52,744 nt of DNA from GCA-002840305 sp964394905 (GCA_964394905.1 CAYMZF010000002.1:1-52744), one strand, 5' to 3'; positions 9,152 through 17,398 are shown, counted from the stretch's first letter. Notes: generated from the letters alone by a model not told the origin. Translations and numbers: made by a program.

Positions 9152-11767
9152 TTAAAAACTTATTTTTTGTAATTCGGTTTGATAGGTTGTTAATTTGTCT
9201 TTTTCTTTTTGAACTAAATCACTTGGAGCTTTATCAATAAATTCACGGTTAGCTAATTTATTTTCTATAAGACTTATCATTTTTTTTAGATTTTCAACTT
9301 CTTTGGCCCGGCGAATTTTTTCCTTGGTTTCGTCTATAGCTCCTATTAAATAAATTTCAATTTCACCTATGTTTATGGCAATAACATTTTCTTTGGAAAA
9401 AACGGAATTTTCGGTGATAAACTCAATTTCAGAAATACCGGTTTTTAGATTAGTAATTAAATGTTGTTGGTTTTTTATAATTTTTTCTTTTGTTCTATCC
9501 AGTATTAAAGCTTTTATTTTCTGAGCCGGTTCAACTTTATTGGCAAAACGAGCGTTTCTGATGGTAATAATAATTTCTTTTATTAATTCAAAATCTTTTT
9601 CTTCTGAGTTATATGATAAATTTTGCGGTTGAGGCCAAGGAGCAATCATTAAAGTTTCGGGTTCTTGTAATTCTTGCCAAATAACTTCAGTTACAAAAGG
9701 GATGAATGGATGCCATAATTTTAAAACATTTTTTAATAAAAATATTAATAGTTTATTATTATTGTCATTTTTTTCAAACTTTTTAGCTTCTAAATACCAA
9801 TCAGCCAAATCATTCCAGGTAAAATCTTTTAATTTATCACCCGCTAAAGCGAATTGATATTCTTTCAAATTTTTTGTTGATTCAATTATTAAATTATTAA
9901 AACGATTTAATATCCATTGGTCGCTTAAAGTTAAGTTATTAGGATCGTAATTATCGGAAAAATCTTTAACGTTTGATGTTATAAATCGGCTGATATTCCA
10001 AAGTTTATTTACAAAATTGCGACAGCTTACAAGTTTTTCGTCGCTATTACGCATGTCATTTCCGGGAGTATTACCGATTAACAATGATAATCTTAAAGCA
10101 TCGGTACCGAATTCTTTTATTACATCCAACGGATCAATTCCATTACCTTTAGATTTACTCATTTTTTTACCGTTTTTATCTAAAACGGTTCCATGTAAAT
10201 AAACTTTTTCAAAAGGAATTTCTCCTAAAGCAAAAAGTGACATTATAACCATGCGAGACACCCATAAAGTAATAATTTCATAACCGGTTTCTAACATTTG
10301 AGTGGGGTGATATTTTTTTAATTCCCTCGATTTAATACCATTTTTAAAATTATCGGGCCAACCTAAAGTTGAAAAGGTCCACATACCGGAAGAGAACCAA
10401 GTATCTAAAGTATCAGGATCTTGAGTCCAACCCTCATCTTGCGGTTGTTCATAACCGACATATATTTTGTCTTCTTTATACCAAACCGGAATTTGATGAC
10501 CAAACCAAATTTGACGACTAATACACCAGTCATGCAAATTAGAAGTCCAATCTAAATATCTTTTAGCGAATCTTTCGGGAATAAATTCAATTTGTTTGGT
10601 TTCGGCCACTTCTAATGCTTTTTCTTTTAATGATTTATTATCTAAACGTTCCAATTTTTTGTCAACATTAACAAACCACTGTTTGGACGGTAAAGGTTCA
10701 ATCGGTGTATCACAGCGATAACAAATTGATAAATTATTGTTAATTTCTTCTTCTTTTTCTATTAAGCCTTGTTTTTGTAATTCAGTTATTATCATAGCAC
10801 GAGCTTCTAAAGCAGTTTGACCGGAAAATTTACCAAAACCTTCTCTTATCAGTCCTTGTTCATTTATAACTTTAATACTGGGTAAATTATTTTTTTGAGC
10901 CATTTGAGAATCAACTATAGAATGAGCCGGAGTTACACCTAAAGCTCCGGTACCAAAGTTCATATCAACACTAATATCGGAGATTATTTTTATATTTAAT
11001 TTTTGTCCGCAAAATTCAGTGGCAATAGTTTGTCCGATATATTTTTTGTAGCGTTCGTCGCGCGGATTAACGGCAATGGCCGTATCACCTAATTTTGTTT
11101 CGGGACGAGTAGTGGAGATAGCAATTGGAAAATTAAGATTATATTTAAAAGTATAAAATTTAGCTTGTTGTTCTTTATATTCAATTTCATCATCGGCTAA
11201 AGTTGATTGACAACGCGGGCACCAATTTATTACTCGTTCACCACGATAGATAATTTCATCATTATACATATCAATAAACATTTTTTTAACCGCTTCTTGT
11301 CTGGGTTCATCTAAAGTAAAAGCTTGGCGACTCCAATCAAGGGAGGTACCCATTTTTTTTGTTTGATTTAAAATAGTGCTTTGAGTTTCATTTAAAAATT
11401 CCCAAACTTTGGTTAAAAACTTTTCTCGTCCTAAATCATGTCGAGTTTGATGTGTTTCCGCAAATATCTTTTTTTCCACTACGTTTTGTGTGGCAATGGC
11501 GGCATGATCAGTTCCGGGAATCCAAAGAGTTCGATATCCGGTCATGCGATGAAATCTGACAAATAAATCTTCAATAGCTAACATTGAAGCATGTCCGATA
11601 TGAAGTTTGGCGGTGATATTGGGTGGGGGTAAAACTATAGTATAATTTGGCGCGGTTTCAGGCAAATTTAAATTATCAGGGTTAAAATAACCTGATTTTT
11701 GCCATTTTTCATAAATTTTATCTTCCCATTCTTCTGGGTTATAGATTTTTTCCATTTCTTTTTTCAT
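9152..11767 (-). CDS. valS: Valyl-tRNA synthetase
   Basis: Class Ia synthetase. The 871-residue protein carries the HIGH motif in PPPNITAKLHIGHA, the CP1 editing insertion, two zinc-knuckle-like cysteine pairs (WCPRCQS and ICYRCDT), the KMSKS motif in KKMSKSKGNGIDP and the anticodon-binding helical bundle. It ends in the coiled-coil tRNA-binding arm specific to ValRS (about residues 810-871). The start at 11767 encodes MKKEMEKIYNPEEWE. A promoter on the minus strand is visible at 11804-11832. It is the first gene of the synthetase transcription unit. Confidence 0.97.
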   Translation of the reverse strand: MKKEMEKIYNPEEWEDKIYEKWQKSGYFNPDNLNLPETAPNYTIVLPPPNITAKLHIGHASMLAIEDLFVRFHRMTGYRTLWIPGTDHAAIATQNVVEKKIFAETHQTRHDLGREKFLTKVWEFLNETQSTILNQTKKMGTSLDWSRQAFTLDEPRQEAVKKMFIDMYNDEIIYRGERVINWCPRCQSTLADDEIEYKEQQAKFYTFKYNLNFPIAISTTRPETKLGDTAIAVNPRDERYKKYIGQTIATEFCGQKLNIKIISDISVDMNFGTGALGVTPAHSIVDSQMAQKNNLPSIKVINEQGLIREGFGKFSGQTALEARAMIITELQKQGLIEKEEEINNNLSICYRCDTPIEPLPSKQWFVNVDKKLERLDNKSLKEKALEVAETKQIEFIPERFAKRYLDWTSNLHDWCISRQIWFGHQIPVWYKEDKIYVGYEQPQDEGWTQDPDTLDTWFSSGMWTFSTLGWPDNFKNGIKSRELKKYHPTQMLETGYEIITLWVSRMVIMSLFALGEIPFEKVYLHGTVLDKNGKKMSKSKGNGIDPLDVIKEFGTDALRLSLLIGNTPGNDMRNSDEKLVSCRNFVNKLWNISRFITSNVKDFSDNYDPNNLTLSDQWILNRFNNLIIESTKNLKEYQFALAGDKLKDFTWNDLADWYLEAKKFEKNDNNNKLLIFLLKNVLKLWHPFIPFVTEVIWQELQEPETLMIAPWPQPQNLSYNSEEKDFELIKEIIITIRNARFANKVEPAQKIKALILDRTKEKIIKNQQHLITNLKTGISEIEFITENSVFSKENVIAINIGEIEIYLIGAIDETKEKIRRAKEVENLKKMISLIENKLANREFIDKAPSDLVQKEKDKLTTYQTELQKISF

Positions 11768-11803
11768 GATTTTTTATTGTTTTTCCTTTTAAATTATAGC
11801 ATT

Positions 11804-11832
11804 ATATTATCAAAAATAACACTCTTGGTCAA
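11804..11832 (-). promoter_or_regulatory. Promoter of the valS synthetase operon
   Basis: Read on the minus strand, TTGACC (11832-11827) and TAATAT (11809-11804) are separated by exactly 17 bp, about 37 bp upstream of the valS ATG. It is back to back with the plus-strand promoter at 11851-11879. Confidence 0.65.
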
Positions 11833-11850
11833 TTATTTAATCTGTCAATA

Positions 11851-11879
11851 TTGACTATTTTTTTAAATCAATATATAGT
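11851..11879 (+). promoter_or_regulatory. Promoter of the DHH-family gene
   Basis: TTGACT (11851-11856), a 17-bp spacer and TATAGT (11874-11879) lie 31 bp before the ATG at 11911. This matches the sigma70 consensus at 5 of 6 positions in each box. Confidence 0.7.
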
Positions 11880-11910
11880 ATTTAATTAACATTTTTTAAT
11901 TGTAAGTCAG

Positions 11911-13167
11911 ATGGAAACCGGTCAACAATTTTTTAATTTAATTGAAAAATCAAAAAATATTTTAATAAGTTTTCCGATTGATTGGAGCGGAGATGCTATT
12001 TCAGCCTCTTTGGCTTTGTTTTTATTTCTTAAAAAAATAGGAAAAAACGTTGAAATTGGAGCCGAGCACATGAAAAATGCCAATAATTTTAAAATACCGA
12101 CTGAATCTTTTAAATTTTTACCGGCATTTTCGGAAATAAAAGATTCTTTGGAAAACTTAATGAAATTTATTGTTTCGGTTGATTTAAAAAATGCTAAAGT
12201 CAGTCAAATAAAATATGTTATTGAAAATAATAAACTTAATTTTATAATTTCACCTAAAGACGGTTTTTTTACCGAAGAAGATCTTAGCTCTAATATGGGT
12301 GGTTTTAAATATGATTTAATTATTACGGTTGATAGTTGTGATTTAGAATCTTTGGGCAAAATTTATGACAGTAATATTGATTTTTTTTATAAAACCCCGA
12401 TTATTAATATTGATCAAAGTCCGGAGAATGAAGAGTTCGGACAACTTAATATTATTGACTTAAAAGCGGTAGCCGTTACTGAAATAGTTTTTAATTTATT
12501 ATCCAGTTATAATAAAAAATTGATTGATGAAGATATCGCCACTTGTTTATTGGCCGGAATAATTTTTAGAACTAAAAGTTTTAAAACTTCCAATGTTACT
12601 CCTCGGGTTTTAGATACTACTTCCAAATTAATTGAATTGGGAGCTCGACGGGAAGAAATTGTAGCTAATCTATATCGTTCTCGCAGTTTAAGTACTTTAA
12701 AATTATGGGGACGAGTTTTAAATAATTTATCAACCAGTGAAGACAATAGTATTATTTGGACAACTTTATTTAAAAATGATTTTCAAATATCTAAATCTGG
12801 TGAAGAAAACTTACAAGATGTTATTGATGAATTAATTATCAGTATTCCAACAGCTAAAGTTATTGTTGTTTTTTATTCTTTAAGTGAAATGTCGGTTTTA
12901 GATGAACAGTATATGACCAGTGACGACAAACGGGAATTTAATGATAAAACCATTGTTATTCATAATAGTCTTGATGGTCTTGATAAAATTTTTAGAACCA
13001 ATGTTACTGTTTGTTCGGTAAAAAATATTGACGCTTTGGAATTGATAAAAAATTTAAAGCCGGAAGGCACTAAAAAAATAGCTCAATCTTCAATTAATCG
13101 TCCACTTAAAGAAGTGGAAAAAGAAGTAATCTCAAATATAAAAAATCAGCTTGAAAAAATATTTTAA
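11911..13167 (+). CDS. DHH-family phosphoesterase-like protein with degenerate active site
   Basis: The 418-residue protein has the two-domain layout of NrnA/RecJ-like DHH phosphoesterases. The N-terminal region has a retained GDAIS segment (about residues 26-30), a central VDSCDLESLG motif and an INID motif followed by a family-typical CLLAGIIFRTKSF stretch, then a DHHA1-like C-terminal half. Key catalytic residues are altered: the first motif reads FPIDWSGDAIS where active enzymes have an HxxPDGDAIGS pattern, and the eponymous DHH reads DQS. Active members degrade nano-RNA, pAp or cyclic dinucleotides. Loss of these metal ligands suggests a pseudoenzyme or changed chemistry (inference). It has its own promoter, and the tRNA genes follow. 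Confidence 0.75.
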   Translation: METGQQFFNLIEKSKNILISFPIDWSGDAISASLALFLFLKKIGKNVEIGAEHMKNANNFKIPTESFKFLPAFSEIKDSLENLMKFIVSVDLKNAKVSQIKYVIENNKLNFIISPKDGFFTEEDLSSNMGGFKYDLIITVDSCDLESLGKIYDSNIDFFYKTPIINIDQSPENEEFGQLNIIDLKAVAVTEIVFNLLSSYNKKLIDEDIATCLLAGIIFRTKSFKTSNVTPRVLDTTSKLIELGARREEIVANLYRSRSLSTLKLWGRVLNNLSTSEDNSIIWTTLFKNDFQISKSGEENLQDVIDELIISIPTAKVIVVFYSLSEMSVLDEQYMTSDDKREFNDKTIVIHNSLDGLDKIFRTNVTVCSVKNIDALELIKNLKPEGTKKIAQSSINRPLKEVEKEVISNIKNQLEKIF

Positions 13168-13200
13168 TAATGTTAATATTTTAAATAGTTAAACGGAATT

Positions 13201-13228
13201 ACCAGATAAAATGGCTGGTTTTTGTTTT
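13201..13228 (+). terminator. Possible weak terminator before the tRNA pair
   Basis: ACCAG (13201-13205), a 9-nt loop and CTGGT (13215-13219) are followed by TTTTGTTTT. The stem is only 5 bp, so this is a low-confidence terminator for the upstream DHH-family gene. Confidence 0.4.
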
Positions 13229-13230
13229 CC

Positions 13231-13304
13231 GGGTGTATAGCTCAGTTGGTTAGAGCGCTACGTTGACATCGTAGAGGTCTCCCGTTCGAGTCGGGATATA
13301 CCCA
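13231..13304 (+). tRNA. tRNA-Val (GAC)
   Basis: This is a 74-nt cloverleaf. The acceptor GGGTGTA pairs with TATACCC (13297-13303), the D-stem is GCTC/GAGC, the anticodon stem is CTACG/CGTAG with loop TTGACAT giving anticodon GAC (13265-13267), and the T-arm is CCCGTTCGAGTCGGG. The discriminator is A13304 and no CCA is encoded. It is followed 16 bp later by tRNA-Ile. Confidence 0.97.
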
Positions 13305-13320
13305 CTGGAGCTAAAATTTT

Positions 13321-13394
13321 GGGCATATAGCTCAGTTGGTTAGAGCACCGCCCTTATAAGGCGGGGGTCGATGGTTCAAGTCCATCTATGCCCA
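13321..13394 (+). tRNA. tRNA-Ile (UAU)
   Basis: This is a 74-nt cloverleaf with acceptor GGGCATA/TATGCCC, D-stem GCTC/GAGC, anticodon stem CCGCC/GGCGG and loop CTTATAA, so the anticodon is TAT (13355-13357). The T-arm is GATGG/CCATC and no CCA is encoded. The body resembles an ordinary tRNA-Ile(GAU), whose loop is CTGATAA, with G34 changed to T. UAU reads AUA directly. Most bacteria instead use a CAU tRNA modified to lysidine by TilS. The next gene starts 5 nt after the 3' end. Confidence 0.93.
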
Positions 13395-13398
13395 CAAT

Positions 13399-13827
13399 AT
13401 GGTAAATTTATTTAAAAAAAATAAAACCAATTCTTATAAAATTTCAACTTTTAACGAAGCTGAAGAAGCTTCTTTTAATTGGTTGGGTGAAGAATTAGCT
13501 GAGGGTCAATTGTTGGTGGATGTTTATCAAACTCCCGACAATATTATAGTTAAATCAACCATTGCCGGAGTTAAGCCGGAAAATTTATTCATTTCTCTTA
13601 ACCATGATATTTTAACTATCAAAGGTAAAAGAGAACATGAAAATTCGGTTAACGATGATGATTATTTACTTCGAGAATGTTATTTTGGTTCTTTTTCTCG
13701 AACTGTAATTTTACCGGAGGAAGTTGATAATAAAAAGATTGAAGCCGTTTTAGAAAACGGAGTATTAACTGTAGTTTTAGAAAAAATGTATAAAGACCAT
13801 CAAGTTAAAGTAAAAATCAAGTCATAA
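13399..13827 (+). CDS. Small heat-shock protein, Hsp20/alpha-crystallin family
   Basis: The 142-residue protein has an alpha-crystallin domain at about residues 38-140. Recognisable are the beta-strands around LLVDVYQTPDNIIVKSTIAG, the ILTIKGKREHE segment, and the AVLENGVLTVVLEK signature close to the C-terminus. It acts as an ATP-independent holdase for unfolding proteins. The ATG is only 4 nt downstream of the tRNA-Ile discriminator base, so 3' processing of the tRNA would leave a mRNA with a 4-nt leader. The small gene at 13832 follows after 4 bp and is probably cotranscribed. Confidence 0.93.
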   Translation: MVNLFKKNKTNSYKISTFNEAEEASFNWLGEELAEGQLLVDVYQTPDNIIVKSTIAGVKPENLFISLNHDILTIKGKREHENSVNDDDYLLRECYFGSFSRTVILPEEVDNKKIEAVLENGVLTVVLEKMYKDHQVKVKIKS

Positions 13828-13831
13828 TTTT

Positions 13832-14056
13832 ATGGAAAAGGTTTTTGTTATTATTAAATTTTCCGAGGAAAATGTTGTTTTGTATAACGATGAATTAAAT
13901 CGAGAGTTTTTATGGTTGCGAGAATTTTTACCGCCTGATTCTAAAGTCGGCGATAAAATAAATTTTTTAATTTCGCTTGACGATATTGAAACGGCTAAAA
14001 GAAAACAACAAGCTCGGGATGTTTTGAATGAAATTTTAACAGTTGAAGAAAATTAA
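13832..14056 (+). CDS. Small conserved-type hypothetical protein (74 aa)
   Basis: This is a 74-residue soluble protein of unknown function. The first half reads as beta-strands (VFVIIKFSEENVVLYND, then a hydrophobic FLWLREFLP turn), followed by VGDKINFLISLDD and a C-terminal helix rich in Lys, Arg and Gln. The layout is reminiscent of DUF3006-like beta-barrel proteins, but the match is by eye only. It sits 4 bp after hsp20 and 25 bp before the VanW gene, which suggests one transcript. Confidence 0.7.
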   Translation: MEKVFVIIKFSEENVVLYNDELNREFLWLREFLPPDSKVGDKINFLISLDDIETAKRKQQARDVLNEILTVEEN

Positions 14057-14081
14057 TTTTTTATTTTAAAAGTCAGGTTTT

Positions 14082-16025
14082 ATGAATATTAAAACCAAAA
14101 AAATTATTTTTATAAGCATAGGCATTGTATTATTATGGCTTGTTTTTTTATTGGTCGGTAATTTTGTTTATAATAAAAAATGGGCTAATACTATTTATCC
14201 TAATATTTATTTAAATAATGTTAATTTAGGCGGTTTGAATAAAGCTGAAGCTAAAGATGTTATTAATCAAAAAATAAACGATTTTGAAAAAACAGGAATA
14301 AGGATAAACTTGAAAAATAGGGAAATTATTTGGAATAATACCGTCTCATCTTTAGATCCGGATTTAGCCATTCAACCGGTAGTTTTTGATGTTGATAAAA
14401 CAATAGATCGGGCTTATCAATTTGGTCGTCAAGGAAATTTATCGGATATATTTTTTAAAATTAATTCTTTGTTTTTTAAAACTCAAGTAGAAATAAATTT
14501 TTCAATTAATGATGAAAATATATTAAAAATTTTAAATGATAATTTTTCTGATTTAGAAATATTTACTAATAATGCCAAACTAAATTTTAAAGAAGAAATA
14601 AAAAACACCGATAATACTACCACTTTAACTTTCTTTATTGAACCGGAAAATTCCGGTAAAGAAATTGATGATAATGTTTTTTTAACAAAATTTAAAAACA
14701 ATTTATCTTTACTGAAAAATGATCAAATTAATTTGAATTTAGTTGATAAACAACCGGAAATAACTTTAGCTATGTCTCAGGGTTTAGAAATAGAAGCGGA
14801 GAATTTATTAAACTTAGCTCCGTTTAATTTAATTTATCAAGATAAAAACAAAACTTTTGTTGTTAGCCAAATAGAATTGGCTTCGTGGTTAAATTTGGAA
14901 CCACAGTATTTACAGAACAAAATTATTTCAACTCAGGTCGGTTTAGATGATGAAAAAATTATTAAATTTTTTGATGAAAAAATAAAACCCGAAGTTAATC
15001 AAGAACCGGTTTTACCAAAATTTGAATTTAGTAATAATAAAGTTAGCTCTTTTGAATCCGGTACGGACGGTTTAAAAATAAATTATGAACAAAGTATAAA
15101 TAATATAAAAAACGCTTTTTATCAACGTAATATGGAAAATGTTGTTTTAACGGTAGAAGTTGATCCGGTTCAAAAAATTAACAGCGTTAACGATTTAGGA
15201 ATTGAAGAAATAATCGGTACGGGTCATTCTAATTTTTCCGGTTCATCGGCTAATCGTCGTCATAATATAAAAACCGGGGCTAGCAAACTTAGCGGTTTAA
15301 TTATTAAACCCGGTGAAGAATTTTCTCTTCTTAAAGCATTGGGAGAAACAGATGCTAAAGCCGGTTATTTACCGGAGTTAGTTATTAAAGGGAATAAAAC
15401 AACTTTGGAATACGGTGGAGGTTTATGTCAAATTGCTACTACGATGTTTAGAACCGCTTTAGCTTCCGGTTTACCAATTACCGAACGGCGTAATCATTCT
15501 TATCGGGTTTCATATTATGAACCGGCTGGAACGGATGCCACTATTTATATTCCCAGTCCTGATTTAAAATTTAAAAATGATACGGGTAATAATATTTTAA
15601 TTCAAACTCGTTTTGAAGGCACTAATGATATTTATTTTGATTTTTGGGGGAAATCAGATGGTCGAACAGCTACAACCACTTATCCGGTTATTTATAATAT
15701 TGTTAAACCGGCTCCGACCAAGATTGTTGAAACTACTGAATTGCCGGTGGGAGAGAAAAAATGTACCGAAAGCGCTCATGCCGGAGCTGAAGCCTATTTT
15801 GATTATACGGTCATATATAATGCTGGAACAGATAATGAAAATAAAGTTGAAACTAGATTTAGTTCTAAATATGTTCCATGGCAAGCCGTATGTCTCTTAG
15901 GAGTTGAAAAAACAAGTGAAGCGACCTCCACTTCTATGACTGCTTCTACTTCTACTCTCAATACTACTTCAATTAATACAGTTTCAACCAGCACTAGTCT
16001 AATTGCCACTACTACAACTGAATAG
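14082..16025 (+). CDS. VanW-family membrane-anchored protein with PG-binding-4-like domains
   Basis: The 647-residue protein has a signal anchor at about residues 9-29. An extracellular region carries the NIYLNNVNLGGLNKAEA motif typical of PG_binding_4 (YoaR-type) domains, with a probable second copy before residue 330. The VanW domain (about residues 370-540) shows FSGSSANRRHNI, IIKPGEEFSL, EYGGGLCQIATTMFRTAL and RRNHSYRVSYYEPAGTDA. The last 40 residues are a Ser/Thr-rich low-complexity tail. Related proteins are thought to work in cell-wall modification. It ends at the rod-like hairpin at 16046-16162, which can serve as its terminator. Confidence 0.92.
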   Translation: MNIKTKKIIFISIGIVLLWLVFLLVGNFVYNKKWANTIYPNIYLNNVNLGGLNKAEAKDVINQKINDFEKTGIRINLKNREIIWNNTVSSLDPDLAIQPVVFDVDKTIDRAYQFGRQGNLSDIFFKINSLFFKTQVEINFSINDENILKILNDNFSDLEIFTNNAKLNFKEEIKNTDNTTTLTFFIEPENSGKEIDDNVFLTKFKNNLSLLKNDQINLNLVDKQPEITLAMSQGLEIEAENLLNLAPFNLIYQDKNKTFVVSQIELASWLNLEPQYLQNKIISTQVGLDDEKIIKFFDEKIKPEVNQEPVLPKFEFSNNKVSSFESGTDGLKINYEQSINNIKNAFYQRNMENVVLTVEVDPVQKINSVNDLGIEEIIGTGHSNFSGSSANRRHNIKTGASKLSGLIIKPGEEFSLLKALGETDAKAGYLPELVIKGNKTTLEYGGGLCQIATTMFRTALASGLPITERRNHSYRVSYYEPAGTDATIYIPSPDLKFKNDTGNNILIQTRFEGTNDIYFDFWGKSDGRTATTTYPVIYNIVKPAPTKIVETTELPVGEKKCTESAHAGAEAYFDYTVIYNAGTDNENKVETRFSSKYVPWQAVCLLGVEKTSEATSTSMTASTSTLNTTSINTVSTSTSLIATTTTE

Positions 16026-16040
16026 ATATTTTTCTAAAAT

Positions 16041-16182
16041 AAAAAAAACCGACTTAAACGGGATAGGCAAGAAAATTTCTTTTAGGAGTTTTAAAGCAAA
16101 TGCCTTAGAGACCCTGAAAGAAAATCCCATGCTTGTCGTGCCTGACCCGTTTAAACCGGTTTTTTAATTGTTAAAACATAAC
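16041..16182 (-). ncRNA. Structured noncoding RNA of unknown family (minus strand)
   Basis: A consensus promoter (16188-16216, minus strand) predicts a transcript starting near 16182. The transcript folds as one long irregular rod. The closing arms are 16046-16062 and 16146-16162 (CCCGTTTAA pairing with TTAAACGGG, then CCG/CGG and AAA/TTT). Inside, GACAAG pairs with CTTGCC-type sequence and ATTTTCTTT with AAAGAAATTT. It ends in a run of eight T. There is no open reading frame of note. Length (about 140 nt) and shape recall 6S or SRP RNA, but the GGAA tetraloop of SRP is absent and no family signature was recognised. Read on the plus strand the same hairpin can terminate the VanW gene. Confidence 0.6.
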
Positions 16183-16187
16183 TGTTA

Positions 16188-16216
16188 AATATATCATACA
16201 AATAAAAATATGTCAA
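16188..16216 (-). promoter_or_regulatory. Promoter of the minus-strand noncoding RNA
   Basis: Read on the minus strand, a perfect TTGACA (16216-16211), a 17-bp spacer and TATATT (16193-16188) point away from tsaD and into 16182-16041. It lies between the tsaD terminator and the structured RNA, where no coding gene needs it. Confidence 0.75.
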
Positions 16217-16245
16217 TAGTAAACTTAACTATTTTTTATATTCTT

Positions 16246-16273
16246 AAAAAACCCTTATTTTAAAGGGTTTTTT
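16246..16273 (-). terminator. Rho-independent terminator of tsaD
   Basis: AAAAAACCCTT and AAGGGTTTTTT form a stem around ATTTTA. The hairpin overlaps the tsaD stop codon by two bases. It separates tsaD transcription from the noncoding RNA promoter just downstream. Confidence 0.85.
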
Positions 16274-17315
16274 ACTTAAATTCGAGGTTGGAATTAACTT
16301 TTATATCTTTATAGGTTTTAAACTTTTTTTTATTTTTTAAAAAATGATAGGTTCCGGCCATAGCAATCATAGCGGCATTATCACCGGTATATTTAAGTGA
16401 CGGAAAAATAAAATTAATATTTTTAAAATTTTTTTTAATTCGTTTTTGAAATTCATTTTTTAATTCCTGATTAGCTGAAACTCCGCCCACCAACATAATG
16501 GTTTTAACTTGATATTTTTTAGCCGCCTTTAAAGTTTTACTTATTAAGACATCAATCGCGGCTTGTTGGAAAGAATAACAATATTGAGGAATTTTATTTT
16601 TCCAATTTTTATCTTTTTTTAATTGATAAAGTAAAGCAGTTTTTAAACCGGAAAAAGAAAAATTAAAGTTAGGTGAAGTTATCATCGGACGAGGTAAATG
16701 AATTTCTTCCGGATTTTTAACATTGTTTATATATTCTTTAGCTTGTTTTGCTATTATTGGTCCGCCGGGATAGCCAAGACCCATCATTCGAGCGGCCTTG
16801 TCAAAAGCTTCACCGGCGGCATCATCTAAAGTTTGTCCAATAATTTGATAATGTAGATGATCCTTCATTAAAGCTAAAATATTATGACCACCTGAGACGG
16901 TTAAAATTAAAACCGGCCAAATTATTTTCTTTTTATTTTCTATAAAAGCAGAATAGATATGGCCCTCAATATGATTAATGGGAATTATCGGTTTGTTCCA
17001 AACATAGGCTAAACTCTTGGCTGTTTCCGTAGCTGAAATTAAAGAAGTTATAAGTCCCGGGCCGGCGGTAACGGCAATAGCTGAAATTTGGCTTGGTTTT
17101 ATTTTAGCTTGTTTAATACTTTGATCAATTACCGGCAAAATATGAACAACGTGTTCACGGGCGGCAATTTCCGGCACGACTCCACCATATTGTTTGTGGA
17201 TATTAATTTGAGAGGAAACAATATTGGATAAAATATTAAAATTGTTATAATCGAATTTTATAATAGCGGCGGCGCTTTCGTCGCAACTGCTTTCAATTCC
17301 TAAAATTATTGGCAT
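16272..17315 (-). CDS. tsaD: tRNA N6-adenosine threonylcarbamoyltransferase TsaD
   Basis: Universal enzyme that transfers threonylcarbamoyl to A37 of ANN-decoding tRNAs, working with TsaB/TsaE. The 347-residue length is typical. It begins with GIESSCDESAAA. The metal-binding HIEGH motif is present, preceded by the GGVVPEIAAREH segment. Substrate-site motifs GGHNILAL, DDAAGEAFDKAARMMGLGYPGGP and the ASKH-fold closing motif GGVSANQELKN are intact. TsaB and TsaE are not in this window. The gene is divergent from the tRNA-Glu gene and its island. Confidence 0.97.
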   Translation of the reverse strand: MPIILGIESSCDESAAAIIKFDYNNFNILSNIVSSQINIHKQYGGVVPEIAAREHVVHILPVIDQSIKQAKIKPSQISAIAVTAGPGLITSLISATETAKSLAYVWNKPIIPINHIEGHIYSAFIENKKKIIWPVLILTVSGGHNILALMKDHLHYQIIGQTLDDAAGEAFDKAARMMGLGYPGGPIIAKQAKEYINNVKNPEEIHLPRPMITSPNFNFSFSGLKTALLYQLKKDKNWKNKIPQYCYSFQQAAIDVLISKTLKAAKKYQVKTIMLVGGVSANQELKNEFQKRIKKNFKNINFIFPSLKYTGDNAAMIAMAGTYHFLKNKKKFKTYKDIKVNSNLEFK

Positions 17316-17369
17316 ATTTTTTTGTTTATAACTATAGTTTAACTGAAGTTTTAATTAAAAACAAGATTA

Positions 17370-17398
17370 TTGACAAGATTAAGAATTAAATATAAAAT
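17370..17398 (+). promoter_or_regulatory. Promoter of tRNA-Glu
   Basis: A perfect TTGACA (17370-17375), a 17-bp spacer and TAAAAT (17393-17398) lie about 55 bp upstream of tRNA-Glu. The transcript leader contains the hairpin at 17399-17430. Confidence 0.75.

Noticed and set aside
15613..16009. Several overlapping frames on both strands within the VanW gene
   Set aside because: They lie in the other frames of a clear protein and show no domain or start context.
16046..16162. MITE-like element with 17-bp terminal inverted repeats
   Set aside because: No target-site duplication is visible, and the interior is also self-complementary, which fits an RNA rod better than a transposon.
16041..16182. 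SRP RNA or 6S RNA identity for the minus-strand RNA
   Set aside because: No GGAA tetraloop or the conserved SRP apical motif is present, and no 6S signature could be verified; left as unknown.
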